Of a DNA stretch of 64,000 bases, positions 53,739 through 64,000 are shown piece after piece (positions within the stretch are counted from its first letter, which is position 1; each line of letters starts with the position of its first letter). The stretch comes from Neodiprion pinetum (lineage: Eukaryota; Arthropoda; Insecta; Hymenoptera; Diprionidae). A program made the translations under genes and the position numbers. Location of the stretch: the NCBI RefSeq assembly GCF_021155775.2, contig NC_060235.2:20947598-21011597 (forward strand). The letters run 5' to 3'. The notes under the pieces are model-generated. The model worked only from the letters and a program-made list of their open reading frames with translations. It made no database searches and had not been told where the DNA came from.

Positions 53739-53857
53739 AGGTAGAGTAATTCCCGGTGAGATGGTCCACGGTACAGTCCAATACGGTAAAGTACAAAAGA
53801 AACTATACTGTGAATCATATCTTGGCTATGGCCATTTCACCTTGAATTACCCTACCT
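53739..53857 (+). ncRNA. MicroRNA-precursor-like hairpin
   Basis: The 28 bases AGGTAGAGTAATTCCCGGTG...GGTC (53739-53766) pair with 53830-53857 (GGCCATTTCACC...CCTACCT) through 23 Watson-Crick pairs, two G-U wobbles, one A-C mismatch and a two-base C-U bulge. A second short helix (ACAGT with ACTGT) continues inside, leaving a large terminal loop. Pairing stops abruptly at both outer ends, as in a discrete precursor and unlike a long transposon arm. In plus-strand RNA two variant pairs are G-U wobbles; on the minus strand they would be A-C mismatches, which favours plus-strand transcription. I do not recognise the arms as a known microRNA family. It is also possible that this is a chance or decayed inverted repeat. 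Confidence 0.5.
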
Positions 53858-55077
53858 AAAAGAAGAAAATAAAAATTGAAGAGATTATTTCACAGAACGC
53901 ATTGTGATGGCAGAAATATAAAAGATGTAAAACACCGAATAACGATTGTTTATTCGCATTAACTTGCCGAAACCACTCAAAGTGTACACATTTTCCGTGT
54001 CTTTAAGAGAATATAGAATGTATAATATATCGTCTCCTAGGAGGAAGGTCACAAATAAATGGATGAAGTGAAAATTTATAGTATAATTCCAAAAGTGTTT
54101 GTCAATTTTCGGAAATAACGTACATAAATGACAAAATCGAAAGCCAAGGACAGGCAGCTATACGAATACTACTTATATCGTGCGATACGCGTCGTCCGAC
54201 CTCTCATTCGGAAAACAAAAGTATGTACACGAAACGCTGAAAGGTCGGTCGAGAGTCTAAACGTGATCTGAGTGTAAAATTATGTTGAGAGCAACAGAAA
54301 GACAGAGAGAGAAGAGAGAGAAGTAAATGAATAAAATGATGAAAAAAGGCTTGTGCGCGGTATTACCGTTATATATATATATAAGTACGTATATGTGTAT
54401 ATATATATATATGTACATACCCACCTACCTATGTATCTACTGTATATATCTGTATTATACGCGCGGGGCTCTGTTTTTTCTTTCGAGTAACTGTGAATAC
54501 TGTAAACCGCATATAGCACAACGCCGCGGTGCGTTTAAAGAGCAATAAACTTCAACCCCGTTCCTCTAATAATTTCTTAGTGACCGCGTGTTCCGGGAAA
54601 TTCTCAAGGATATTCTAGTATGTCCCGTAAGTTGAGTTAATCGATCGGTTTTTTAATTTCTACGTTCGGGAAGTTTCCGCATAACCACGAAATATGCATT
54701 TCTGTCAATGTAATAAACACTTTCAAATTCGATTTTGTTTCAATTTTTTACAAATATTAATTTACAGGGGTCCTTATAGATCGAAATTATATCAAATTTA
54801 TCTTGATCGAAATTCCCCTTCTTCGATTTTATTTTCTTATTTTTCGATAAGGAAACAATATTCGCAAATCCGTTTTTCGTACAATTTTTGGCGTTGGACC
54901 GAAAGAAGGTATGAACAGACCGATTATAAGTACGCAAGGAATTAATCGACAACGCTATAATTAGAAGACATTTTTCTTTATATTTCCAGTCATTCCAGAT
55001 GTTTTACGGGTCCGAAACGATAAACTTGTTCTTTATCACGAAGATCATTGTTGTTATTGAAAATGCTTTTCCGATCA
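53858..55077. other. Intergenic AT-rich DNA
   Basis: Contains TA-rich runs near 54370-54420 and several short frames with no family resemblance. No gene or RNA recognised. Confidence 0.5.
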
Positions 55078-55081
55078 TTAA

Positions 55082-55890
55082 CCCTTTCAGTCATGCATTT
55101 TTCATCTGCACCGATTTCGATGAAAATTGATACTCGGGGATTTTTGGGGCCGCTGATTATGAATCCGGCATTAGATTTTCGAAATTCAAAATGGCGGATC
55201 CGATATGGTAAACGTCAAGTTTTATATCTTATATCTTTCTGCTCAATATTTTGGCCCGAATTTAGTCATTTGGGGGATTTTGGAACGGCTGATCACGAAT
55301 CTGAAGTCATAACTTCATTATTTCTAAATCTAAGATGGCAAATGCCATCTTATCTTTCTTTGTCTATATTCGTGTCTCTCTCTTAACCCTACCCGGAACT
55401 AACGATGAGGACGAGGAGAGCATCTAGTTCCACTTTTTTGTTTGTTTTTTTTTGTGTTTTTTCTTTTATTTTTCGTGTTTTTTTTCTTTTTATTGTTTTT
55501 TTCTTCTACTTGTTTTTTTTTTCAATATCCCTATTATGACGCACGCACGCACATATACATATCAATGATAATGATAAGGAACCACGGATTTTAATTATCT
55601 CAAATTTCATCTCAAACTAACTGAAATTATTTATTTCTAATGTATATTTGAATGAATATTCCTGATAAAGTAAGATTTTACGTGATTGAAATTTTTATTG
55701 TCACATTGCCCAATTGGATCGACTATAGCGAATGCACCATTTTTAATTTTCAAAATCTGACCTCATATTCGTGATCAGCGACTCAAAAAACCCCTAGATA
55801 CGTATTTTCAGAGGCCTTGGTTCAATACTAGAGCTCTGAGGTGATTTTTTAAAAGGTGGGACCGTAGCGGTCCCACTATGACTGAAAGGG
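55082..55890. mobile_element. piggyBac-type MITE (TTAA-flanked)
   Basis: The element is bounded by TTAA on both sides (55078-55081 and 55891-55894). It has perfect 13-bp terminal inverted repeats CCCTTTCAGTCAT (55082-55094) and its complement (55878-55890). TTAA targets and ends starting with CCC are the hallmark of piggyBac transposons. A subterminal palindrome GGGACCG-TAG-CGGTCCC lies at 55858-55874. Inside, a motif of the form GATTTTnGGGnCGCTGATnA appears twice in one orientation (near 55140 and 55275) and once inverted (near 55770-55795). With 809 bp and no transposase frame it is non-autonomous. Confidence 0.85.
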
Positions 55891-56271
55891 TTAAGTAACG
55901 AAACGAGTGGTGTACGTTGTTAGTCATCGAATTCGAATACGATTTTAAGATTTAAAAACCGCTCCAATAATTTGATCCCCCACGAATTGTCAATAATTGG
56001 GCATTACTCATTGAACATGATGATTAAAATTTGTTTTTTTAATGAGTTTTGAGAATTTTATTTAATAGAATTCAGCACGTTTGACTACAGATGCACCATA
56101 ATTATTGATTTAAATTTTCGTTTCATCGTTTATTGTTTCCCTCTTTTTTTTTTATACAAGAGAATAACGGCAACAGTACAGCTGAAGTACTTAGTTAGTA
56201 GAAGAACTCCGAGTAGTTCTGATTACCACAAATCTCTCTATCTAATAAAAAAGTTTCAAACAAATGAACGT

Positions 56272-56345
56272 AGAAAAAGATTATAATAACAATAGTAAAA
56301 AAAGATTATAATAACAATAGTAAAAAAAGATTATAATAACAATAG
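56272..56345. repeat. 25-bp tandem repeat, three copies
   Basis: The unit AAAAAAAGATTATAATAACA plus ATAGT repeats three times with essentially no differences (56272-56295, 56296-56320, 56321-56345). It lies in the left part of the candidate Helitron, upstream of the OTU-like frame. Confidence 0.9.
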
Positions 56346-56487
56346 TATATGCATGAAGTTGGCGGTGGGGTGAGATACCGAAAACAAAACAAAAAGCATC
56401 TAGCAAACCCTTTGACAGCTGTCATCGGCTGTTTATGACAGTCTTTGACAAATATCTTTATAGGTATCTGTTTCTGACGCGCAAAAA

Positions 56488-57885
56488 ATGAACATGCAAA
56501 CGAAAATTATAACGATGATTCCCGACAGGAATTGTCTTTTTCGCGCGTTGGCGTATTGTGTATACGGCACTCAAGATCGACACGCAGAGGTGAGACTGAG
56601 TATCGTTTCAAATATAATGGATAATTGGTCTACATTTGCGGGTTTTATTACAGGTAATGAGTCAAACGGTGCTGTGATTAGGTGACCTGGTGATTACAAA
56701 TCACATATGAATAAAAATGCAATATATGCAGCTGCGGAAATTTTTAAGATATGTTAAATCGAGTATCGCGAAGAACAAATTCATCCACACCGGATCGGAT
56801 CACAAAATGGAACACAATTCTCGCTACTCTTCACCGGTGACGGAGAGAGTGGACACTTTGATGTCTTGCAGAACCAAAATAAAATTCAGATAGTGAGTAA
56901 TAAGTATGAAAAGTAACAATCAAATAATAGTAAATCTAAATATATCACCAAACAGTCAAAAGGACAGCCAGGATTTACGATGACAATGGAGAAAGGAGGA
57001 GTTTCAAGCAGCAGACAAGGCGATGAAGATGGTGGATGGTCGGAAGTATCACAAAAAAAAGAGGAAAATAAAATTGTAAGTGCGAAGAACCAAATAAGCC
57101 ATAGAATAATATCCACCAAATATTCGTATAACCAGGAAAGAGGACGACCAGGATCGATGTTGACCACAAGAGAAAGAGGTGTTTTGCGGAATGAACATCA
57201 ACGCAAATATAGAGAAAAAAATAATATAAAGAAGGGGATTTTGGAGAATAACCGGCAGAGCGGCAGTAAAAATAATTCAACGAAGGGTGTCGAAGAATTA
57301 GAAGAATCGATTGCGATGATTGATTCGGAAAATAAATCGAGAGGACGACCAACCAATGTGATGTACATAGAAGAGCGAAAAATTAGACGACGGGAACAGC
57401 AGCGAAAATATAGGGAAGCGAACAAAAAATATCATACTGGCTTTTCAAAGAACGAACAGAAAGGAGGAGTTTCAACCAGCAGACAAGGCGATGAAGATGG
57501 TGGATGGTCGGAAGTATCACAAAGGAAAAAGGAAAATAAAATTTTAAGTGCGAAGAACCAAATAAGCCAGAGAATAATAAACAAATATTCCTATAACCAG
57601 GCAAGAGGACGACCATGATAGATGTTGACCACAAGAAAAAGAGGTGTTTTACGGAGTGAACAGCAACATAAATACAGAGAAAAAAAAAATATAAAGAAGG
57701 TGATTTTGGAGAATAACGGGCAGAGCGGTAGCAAAAATAATTCAGCAAGTCAAGGAGATAGACAGATATCAATAGAGAAGGAACACCAATTTTCAACCAA
57801 CGAATGGAAGCTTAGATTGATGAAAAAAAGAAAAGTAAGCACAGAAGGAATTGAAGTGGACAGCAAGTGCAAGACCTGTCATTAA
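56488..57885 (+). pseudogene. Decayed OTU-domain cysteine protease-like frame with RGRP repeats
   Basis: One uninterrupted phase runs for 1.4 kb and is broken only by stop codons: TGA 56683, TAA 56755, TAA 56914, and TGA-TAG 57616-57621; no frameshift is needed. The first part is OTU-like: PDRNCLFRALAYCVYG holds the catalytic Asp and Cys, IYAAAEIF follows, and LFTGDGESGHFDVLQ holds the catalytic His. The second part (from about 56925) has three units that start with RGRP, an AT-hook-like motif, followed by a basic stretch such as LRNEHQRKYREKN. The last stop in the RGRP repeats comes from substitutions relative to the intact sister unit (GGATCG against TGATAG). It most likely belongs to the surrounding transposon and not to a host gene. 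Cellular role unknown. Confidence 0.6.
56991..57745. repeat. Direct duplication within the OTU/RGRP frame
   Basis: The segment 56991-57282 is repeated at 57459-57745, 468 bp on, at high identity over almost 290 bp. The length difference is in multiples of three and keeps the frame. A third, more diverged RGRP unit lies between them (57339-57430). Confidence 0.85.
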
Positions 57886-57954
57886 GTCAACATGAAGGAA
57901 TTCGCCTGTCTACTAGACAATGCGTAAGGAAATAGTGAGGCGCGAAGCCCCTAG

Positions 57955-60900
57955 TTTATCAAAATTTTGATCTGATTCGGGAACCAAAACGTATTTTCAC
58001 AAAAAAAAAAAAATATCCGTACCTTATTTTAAGAGTGCGCGAAGAGTGGTCGAATCAAATCAAATCGTATCTTCGGTATTACTAACGGAATTTTATTACT
58101 TTTCATTAGCTTTGGTGATATAAGAAAGTTATTGGTTTCGGTCGAAAATTACTTTTTCTAATTTCTCGAATCCAAAACATGGATTTGTCGTAAATGTCAA
58201 TCTGTCGGTCTGAACAAACTCCCGCGATGATTTCGGAAACGGCTCGATGAAAAATTTTTAAACTTACTGAATTTTACAATCAAATAATGGGCATAAAAAA
58301 TTGCCACGTCCAGTTCAATTTGAACTTCCGGTTCGACCGAAAATACATCGATTTTCAATGTTGCACCGATAAACCTATACTTCGTCCTCCTTATTACTTT
58401 TTCAAATAAACAATTATGTTTTTCCCAGTTCGTATATTTATTTTACAAAAATTTTATTAGTTTTTTGTTCTTCAGGTTTTTGTTTTTTAAAAACTTTTTC
58501 ATTTGTCTGCCAAGTCCTATCAGTTTCAAATTTTTCCCTCAGCCATTTTTGAAATCATGGTGGAGGTTTGTCGAACAGACCAAACGACTCTCCCCTTTTC
58601 ATGGTGATGAAAAATATCGTAAAAAAAGAAAACTGTTTTACGGGCTTTTTTTCTTTTATCATCAAGTCAAAGCTTCTCGCCTCTTATTTTGAATACTGTA
58701 GAAAAAATGTTTGCAAATTTTTCCAAGCGGCCTCATTGTCGAGGTTGGTCGGCTAAAATTAATACTTCTTATTAATTTTATTACGAAATAGTACATTTAA
58801 GCCCCCACGGTATCCCTGTATCGTTTGAGGCACAACCCAAATTTTCTCCTAAAACATCTTCGAATCGCAGGAAGAGCGAAACCTGGCATCCCTCGCTAAA
58901 AAAATTTATCGGTAGCGGGGACTCAAAAGCCAAGAAACGATCGAGTCCGGTAATTTGTTGGTAAATAGTAGAGAGTGCAAATTGATTGCGTGCCCTGAAA
59001 GACTCAGGAGTTTGGCGGCGTTAGTGTTTTGCAGCAGTAAGTAAATTTTATTCGTTCCATTTTTTGGACTACTTTCAAGTCTGTTGCAATAATATGAAGA
59101 TTTCTCGACTTACTTATATAAATACGGTGTCATTTATGAACATTTACTTCGAAATGTGAGGTACGGCAGAAAGGAGCGCAAAGGAAGTACGTTATTATTT
59201 ACGTGAACTAGAGCCTCAAAACTTTGGTAAGGCTTCTAAAAGTGAAGAGGACGGGATGGAAGTTGAAGAGTATATTTCCGAGAGTCAGGATGCCGATAAA
59301 GATTACCCCATCTTCAAATTTTCAAATAAATACACATTTTTGAGCCGTGGCAAATAAGACTAGATTTTCCTCGAAGGTGAAACGTCTTTGTCTGAAGTTT
59401 TAAAACCCTACAGTATTTTTACTTAATATTTATTTACTGCAGATACAAACTTTTTTAACGGATTTCAATTTTTTTGCCAATTATTGTGTAAATTCCGACT
59501 ATTATTGCAAAAATCTTAATACATTTCATTCTAAAAACGGTTGGAGCATGCAGCAGAGACCCTAGGAATTATCCATGAATTTTTTCAGATTTTAAAAAGT
59601 CTATGACAAGAAAAACAAACGGGACATAAAAAACCCAGGGATTTCGCGAAAGCAGTAAAAAAACGGGTTCCACGAAGAGTTAAATTATTATATTCCCAAG
59701 TTCCAAATATTTCTTTCAAAATAGTAAAATAGAAAATGCCGGATTTATAAACAGAAGCTCAGACATAAATGCTTCATTTCAAATCTATTAAAAATTACTA
59801 AAACCCCAATAGAATCGTTAGATTTCACTCGACGATGTCTCTTTATCTTCATAAGCCTATATTTTTGCAAATTTACCGAAGCACATTGTCTTTTTTTTTT
59901 CTCAAAGCCAAATTCAATATTGACTATAGTTTTGTTAATCATAATCAGTATCGGTGTAGCGTTATCAAACTGATTATTTAACGATGCCAGCATGGTAATA
60001 AAAATTATTTCAATGAATTTACAAAAAACAGGGTGTGGAATAAAATGAGCTATCATAGAGAGAAATTGAGCGAATCTATCGTGAGATTCTTAAGAATTTA
60101 TAAACGATTTGAAACCATTTATCGATATACAAACTTATTTATAATTCCAGTATTTTATATTCTTTTATTTTCAAACAGTTCTTCTGGAAAATATAAGGAC
60201 TAAACTGATAAAATGTAGGACTATCTCGTGATATAGTTGATAAAAGGCATCGATGTTGTCCGATCCGTCTCCTTGAAAAGCTTCGTCATCCGCGAAGTGT
60301 CTTGCTCTTACAATTCATTCGGTTAAAAATGAAAGAAATAAAAATTCAATCTAAGCAGACGAAAAGATGTCTCCAATCAAGTAGCTTCTTCGAACGTGGC
60401 ACAATGATTTTAGATTTACACGCAGACTCCTCAAAATCCCTCTTAAAACTAATCAATCAGCATTTTTCATTAAACTTTGTTTCGTATTTTCGAAAACTTC
60501 GTCGTCATATCGAGCGAAGCTGTGTGAAATCCTCCTTGTACAAAAACTTTTGTGAAAATTCAAACATCACGATATGTTCGATTCGTTTTAAATTAATTTC
60601 CACAGCTCCGTTTCACGTTGCGAATATTTCGCATTTCGCCACTACACTTGCGAGTGCCGTACCGAAATTAGGGGAGGGGGAAGGAGGAGGATTCTCATCG
60701 TTACGTCATAAGAACCCGGGGTCGATCCCCTCGCGCGCTACATCGCGGTCATGCCAACGCAGCTTCGTCAAAGGGGACAGACCCGAGTCCACGACCGTGA
60801 CGTCATTCTCACCCGTGACCGACTTAGGCTTATCGTTCAAGGGCTCGGGAGAATCCAAAGTCGTATAGTATGTACGTGCATGCGTGTATGCATATATACA

Positions 60901-61152
60901 CATGCAGTAGTAGCCGGAAGAGGGAGGGGGGGGGGGGGGGGGGGGACTCGTCCGCTCACTTGCACTGCCTCGTATGTCGTCCTCGATACCGGTCGGTTAT
61001 GCCTGCGTGTTTTGGACGATGAACTTTTGCGCCTATGCACAACGAGAGAATGCGAAACGTGTAGCTGTATTATAGGAGGATTCCCTCCCATTTTGAAGGA
61101 TTTGAAAAAATTATTGACAATCGCGAACGAGGAGAAGATGGGGGAAATTATA
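57955..61152. other. Intergenic DNA, possible relics only
   Basis: No host gene recognised. A 65-codon open stretch with protein-like composition but no ATG runs 59161-59355 (acidic, SEEDGMEVEEYISESQDADK). A GC-richer stretch at about 60.70-60.86 kb is open on both strands. Neither has a clear family or splice context. Confidence 0.4.
60926..60945. repeat. 20-base poly-G tract
   Basis: An unbroken run of 20 G, preceded by AGGGA. Such a tract is rare in this AT-rich DNA and prone to sequencing-length error. It can form a G-quadruplex. Confidence 0.9.
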
Positions 61153-61560
61153 CACTGAGAAAAATTTTTAGTTACGGTTACCGCTCGGTCCTTGACTATT
61201 TTCATTTCTTACCACAATCGAAAAATGTAGTTCTAGGTAGAAAATGAAAATTAGTTTTTTAACTGTTCCCAGAAAGTCTGGTATACGTTACTGTTCTTTC
61301 TCATTACGATTCTCATTGCGAAAATTTAATGCTTGTGCAACAATAAATTGATGTTGAAGCCTTGTTTAGCTAAAAAAAGTTGAGTAAACCTAACAAAGTG
61401 ATTTTTCGTTGCAATTACCAAAAAAGGATCGACAATAGCGCAAAATGGTTACACGTACCTAGTGTTTAGTAATTCCAACAATATTCAAACAGTTTTTTTA
61501 ACGATACCTGTTTCACTGATTTTTTTCTAGTTACCGTAACAAATGAAATTTTTCTCAGTG
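61153..61560. mobile_element. Tc1/mariner-type MITE
   Basis: The terminal inverted repeats share CACTGAGAAAAATTT at both ends and a related inner part (GTTACGGTTAC against GTTACGGTAAC). The element is flanked on each side by TA, the target of Tc1/mariner transposons. At 408 bp with no transposase frame it is non-autonomous. A related left end occurs at 8528-8589. Confidence 0.8.
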
Positions 61561-64000
61561 TACAGGGGAAATAACACAAGCCTCTCACTCAAATTTGTAC
61601 GAAAAGTAACTGGTCGACTTTTACGAAATTTATTTAAATCGTTATTCTGTAATTACTCGACCAACCGTACGAAACAATTAGTGACTAAATTTGATGCGAT
61701 ACACTGGAAGAAAACAAAATAATTGACGCCTTGGAGCCTTCGAAAATAGAGATCAGTGCAATCATCACATTTTGAATAGAATTTTTACTTTGAAATTATC
61801 ATCGAAAGAGGAGATGAATATATTAGTCTGTAAGACTTGAGATACGCAAAAATTGAAATGTCAATACCAGTTTCTAACTAATTTTTCAATGTTTTTATTT
61901 TCATGGAGTGAGTCAGTCACGTTGTAACTTCCTTAAGCGAAATCATTAAATGTCAAGGATTTTTGTTGGATGTCAAAAAGTCACGGAATTTCATGTAGTG
62001 AATAAAACGTAATGTCTTATACCTGAAATTTTATATGATTTAATTTTGCATCTCGGATTATTCTTGAGTCAATATCATCAATGTCAGTACCCTTTTTCAC
62101 TTCGGTCTAAAGAAAAGCGATTATACTTATGACTAGGAAAAGGAAAAAAGTCATGGAATTTCGAAATCATAATTGATGAGGCATTTTCGCTGAACAACTA
62201 AAAATTTTGTTGAATCATTAGGTCTTCAATTTTTATATGAGATACATCTAATTTTAGGCGACTATATATCGCTAATTTATTTTCATTCCGAATCCATGGT
62301 TTCTTAAATTAATCATCATACCTCGAATCATAAACTTTTTAATGAATCAAACTTATCTTGTATTTAATCAAGCATATTAGGCAAGCCAAAGAATTCGAGG
62401 CAAGAAAAAACCAGGCTGATTCAAATCGAAATTACTTCGTGGACTTGAATTGATTGAAATTTTGTTCTAAATTAATTCATCGAGTTAATTTGAGCTTCTC
62501 TCGATTTGCATTCGTGTTATTGAATGAAACGTTGATTCAACGGTTATTTCATTGGTTTAAGGTTTTATCTATTTATCAATTTATTTTTGTTTCTTTTCCC
62601 TTTTCACAGTATAGTAAAATAGACAAGAACGACCCTACAATTTCTGCGACTGTTAGGCTTCACCTATTACCAGAGAAAAGAACAGCAAGCCCTGGTTTTA
62701 CCTTTCCTTTCCCTTCCTTTCTTGTCCTATCCAGCGGTTTATGACCAGGTTTGAAAAGCGTATAAATCTTCGGTCCGTTAACCCGAAACCCTCGTGGAAG
62801 CTGTTTACTCGAGGTATACCTACAACAAACGGCGAATTACCGGTATCGTAAATTCATAATTTTCACTGGGGATCAGACTCGGTGAACAGGTTTTGACTAA
62901 AATAACCACCTGTATAACTTACTGTAAACCGAAATTTCCAGTAAATTCATGACTTTCTGCAGTCATAAATCTCCCTAATTGTTTAAAAGGTTATACTTGA
63001 GATTTTCAGTGTCTATAACAATCAAAGAATTTCATGGCTAAGAAAACTTTGCAAACCGAATCCAGCCATGGCCAATTTGACATTTCAGGAATGTAAAATA
63101 TTATCGATCTTCATGAAAGTATAAATAACGAGAAATATGAAAACCTAAGATCTTAGGAATTGTGAAACATTAAACTCCCCTAATTTATTTTACAATTACC
63201 GATCAATTCTTACCGTTATATCATTCAAAAGATATTGGAATTCCGATTCCTGAAAACAGTTTGCGAGGTCAATAAATTTCAAATTTTTGTTTCGACTTCC
63301 AAATACTGGTTGATCGGTTGCCGCCTGGTGCTAAATTCTCTCGTCATAGGGAAACGCTGCAGTCTGGCTAAAAATAACCTGGTCAAAAGGCGGCGGTTCG
63401 TCGTTACGGGATTTCTGGAACATATACAGAGGCTTTCGTTCAACTAACGGAATCAATGCGGGCCATAAACCTACGAGTTTGAAGGAACGCAAGTTGCGGT
63501 AGAACGGATATTTGCGAAACGAATTTAGGTACGCGGTCGTTTTTTCGACAGAAGGAGAGGGGATGAGAAAAAGAAAAGTATCCGTACAAAAGTAAGCGCA
63601 CTTTTTTTCCTTTCCTTTTTTTCCCTCCACGCTACAATTACACACTTCGCGTTTCAGTTACGGTATTTGGGGAAAAAAAATTTGGCGCTCAATCGCCGCA
63701 GCTAATGAGGCGAATATTGTTAATTTTATATCAATTTCTTCAGCCACCTTGTCCGTACAGTCTTGGTAAGAATCGTATCTTTTCAAACCGAACTATCGCG
63801 CATTACTTATCAATTGAATAGAAAACGTATATATAAGATTGACTATTTCCAGTGCACTCGTCGATTCGTATGAGAAATAGAATCAATTTAAGAATATTCC
63901 CGAAAAAATGTACAGTAAGAAACATTAGAACGAAACGAGTGAAATGATTATTTTTATTAGTTATTTTTATTTATTTTTTTTTTTTTCTACAAAAAGCTGA
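61561..64000. other. Intergenic DNA at the right end
   Basis: No gene could be assembled. A motif AAAGTCAyGGAATTTC occurs near 61976 and 62148 and may be a repeat relic. The minus-strand frame 63645-63331 contains a stretch (RSFKLVGLWPALIPL) that faintly resembles the N-terminus of insect odorant receptors. This is too weak to call. Confidence 0.4.

Larger units (their letters stand above)
56233..57954 (+). mobile_element. Candidate non-autonomous Helitron carrying an OTU-type frame
   Basis: The left end reads A|TCTCTCTATCTAATAAA and the right end GGCGCGAAGCCCCTAG|T. That is, a 5' TC after an A and a 3' CTRR before a T, preceded by a short GC-rich palindrome (GGC-GCGAA-GCC), as Helitrons have and with no target duplication. 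Between them lie a triple 25-bp repeat and one decayed reading frame with an OTU-protease-like part and RGRP repeats. OTU domains occur in some Helitron and Helentron proteins. No Rep or helicase part is present. The ends are pattern matches and have not been checked against other copies. Confidence 0.55.

Noticed and set aside
60706..60735. tRNA T-arm-like GGGGTCGATCCCC
   Set aside because: The loop is only five bases and no acceptor, D or anticodon arm can be placed around it.
1..64000. CRISPR arrays, operons or bacterial-type features
   Set aside because: Spliced genes and insect protein families throughout show eukaryotic nuclear DNA; no regularly spaced repeat array is present.

Overview
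The window is nuclear DNA of an insect: intron-rich, AT-rich genes with short GT-AG introns, long low-complexity spacers and several DNA-transposon remnants. The gene set and protein similarity fit Hymenoptera best, possibly a sawfly or other early-branching line, but this is an inference from style and not a proof.

Four protein-coding genes could be assembled exon by exon, each with every splice phase agreeing. (1) About 2.8-11.7 kb, plus strand: a 489-residue SLC17-type major facilitator (inorganic phosphate cotransporter / sialin-like). (2) About 11.7-18.6 kb, minus strand: Npc1, a Niemann-Pick C1 sterol transporter of about 1250 residues in 23 coding exons, convergent with the first gene; the two 3' ends share a palindromic poly(A) signal. 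(3) About 25.8-42.8 kb, minus strand: still life (sif), the TIAM-family Rac exchange factor, 29 coding exons and 2022 residues with WH1, PH, Ras-binding, PDZ, DH and PH domains, plus an alternative internal first exon near 33 kb. (4) 50.5-52.6 kb, plus strand: pyridoxal kinase (Pdxk), 7 exons, 296 residues.

Between and beyond them: 1-2.8 kb is non-coding apart from a short tandem repeat. 18.6-25.7 kb is very AT-rich microsatellite-laden DNA downstream of sif. 42.8-50.5 kb is a divergent sif/Pdxk spacer holding a GC-rich CpG block and a long foldback repeat. 53-64 kb has no recognisable host gene, but carries a microRNA-like hairpin just downstream of Pdxk, a TTAA-flanked piggyBac-type MITE, a candidate Helitron with a decayed OTU-protease reading frame, and a TA-flanked mariner-type MITE.

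The genes do not form one pathway: phosphate/organic anion transport, lysosomal or gut sterol handling, Rac signalling at synapses and vitamin B6 salvage are simply neighbours. The items most worth follow-up are the Pdxk-proximal hairpin, the OTU-bearing Helitron and the nearly tail-less NPC1.
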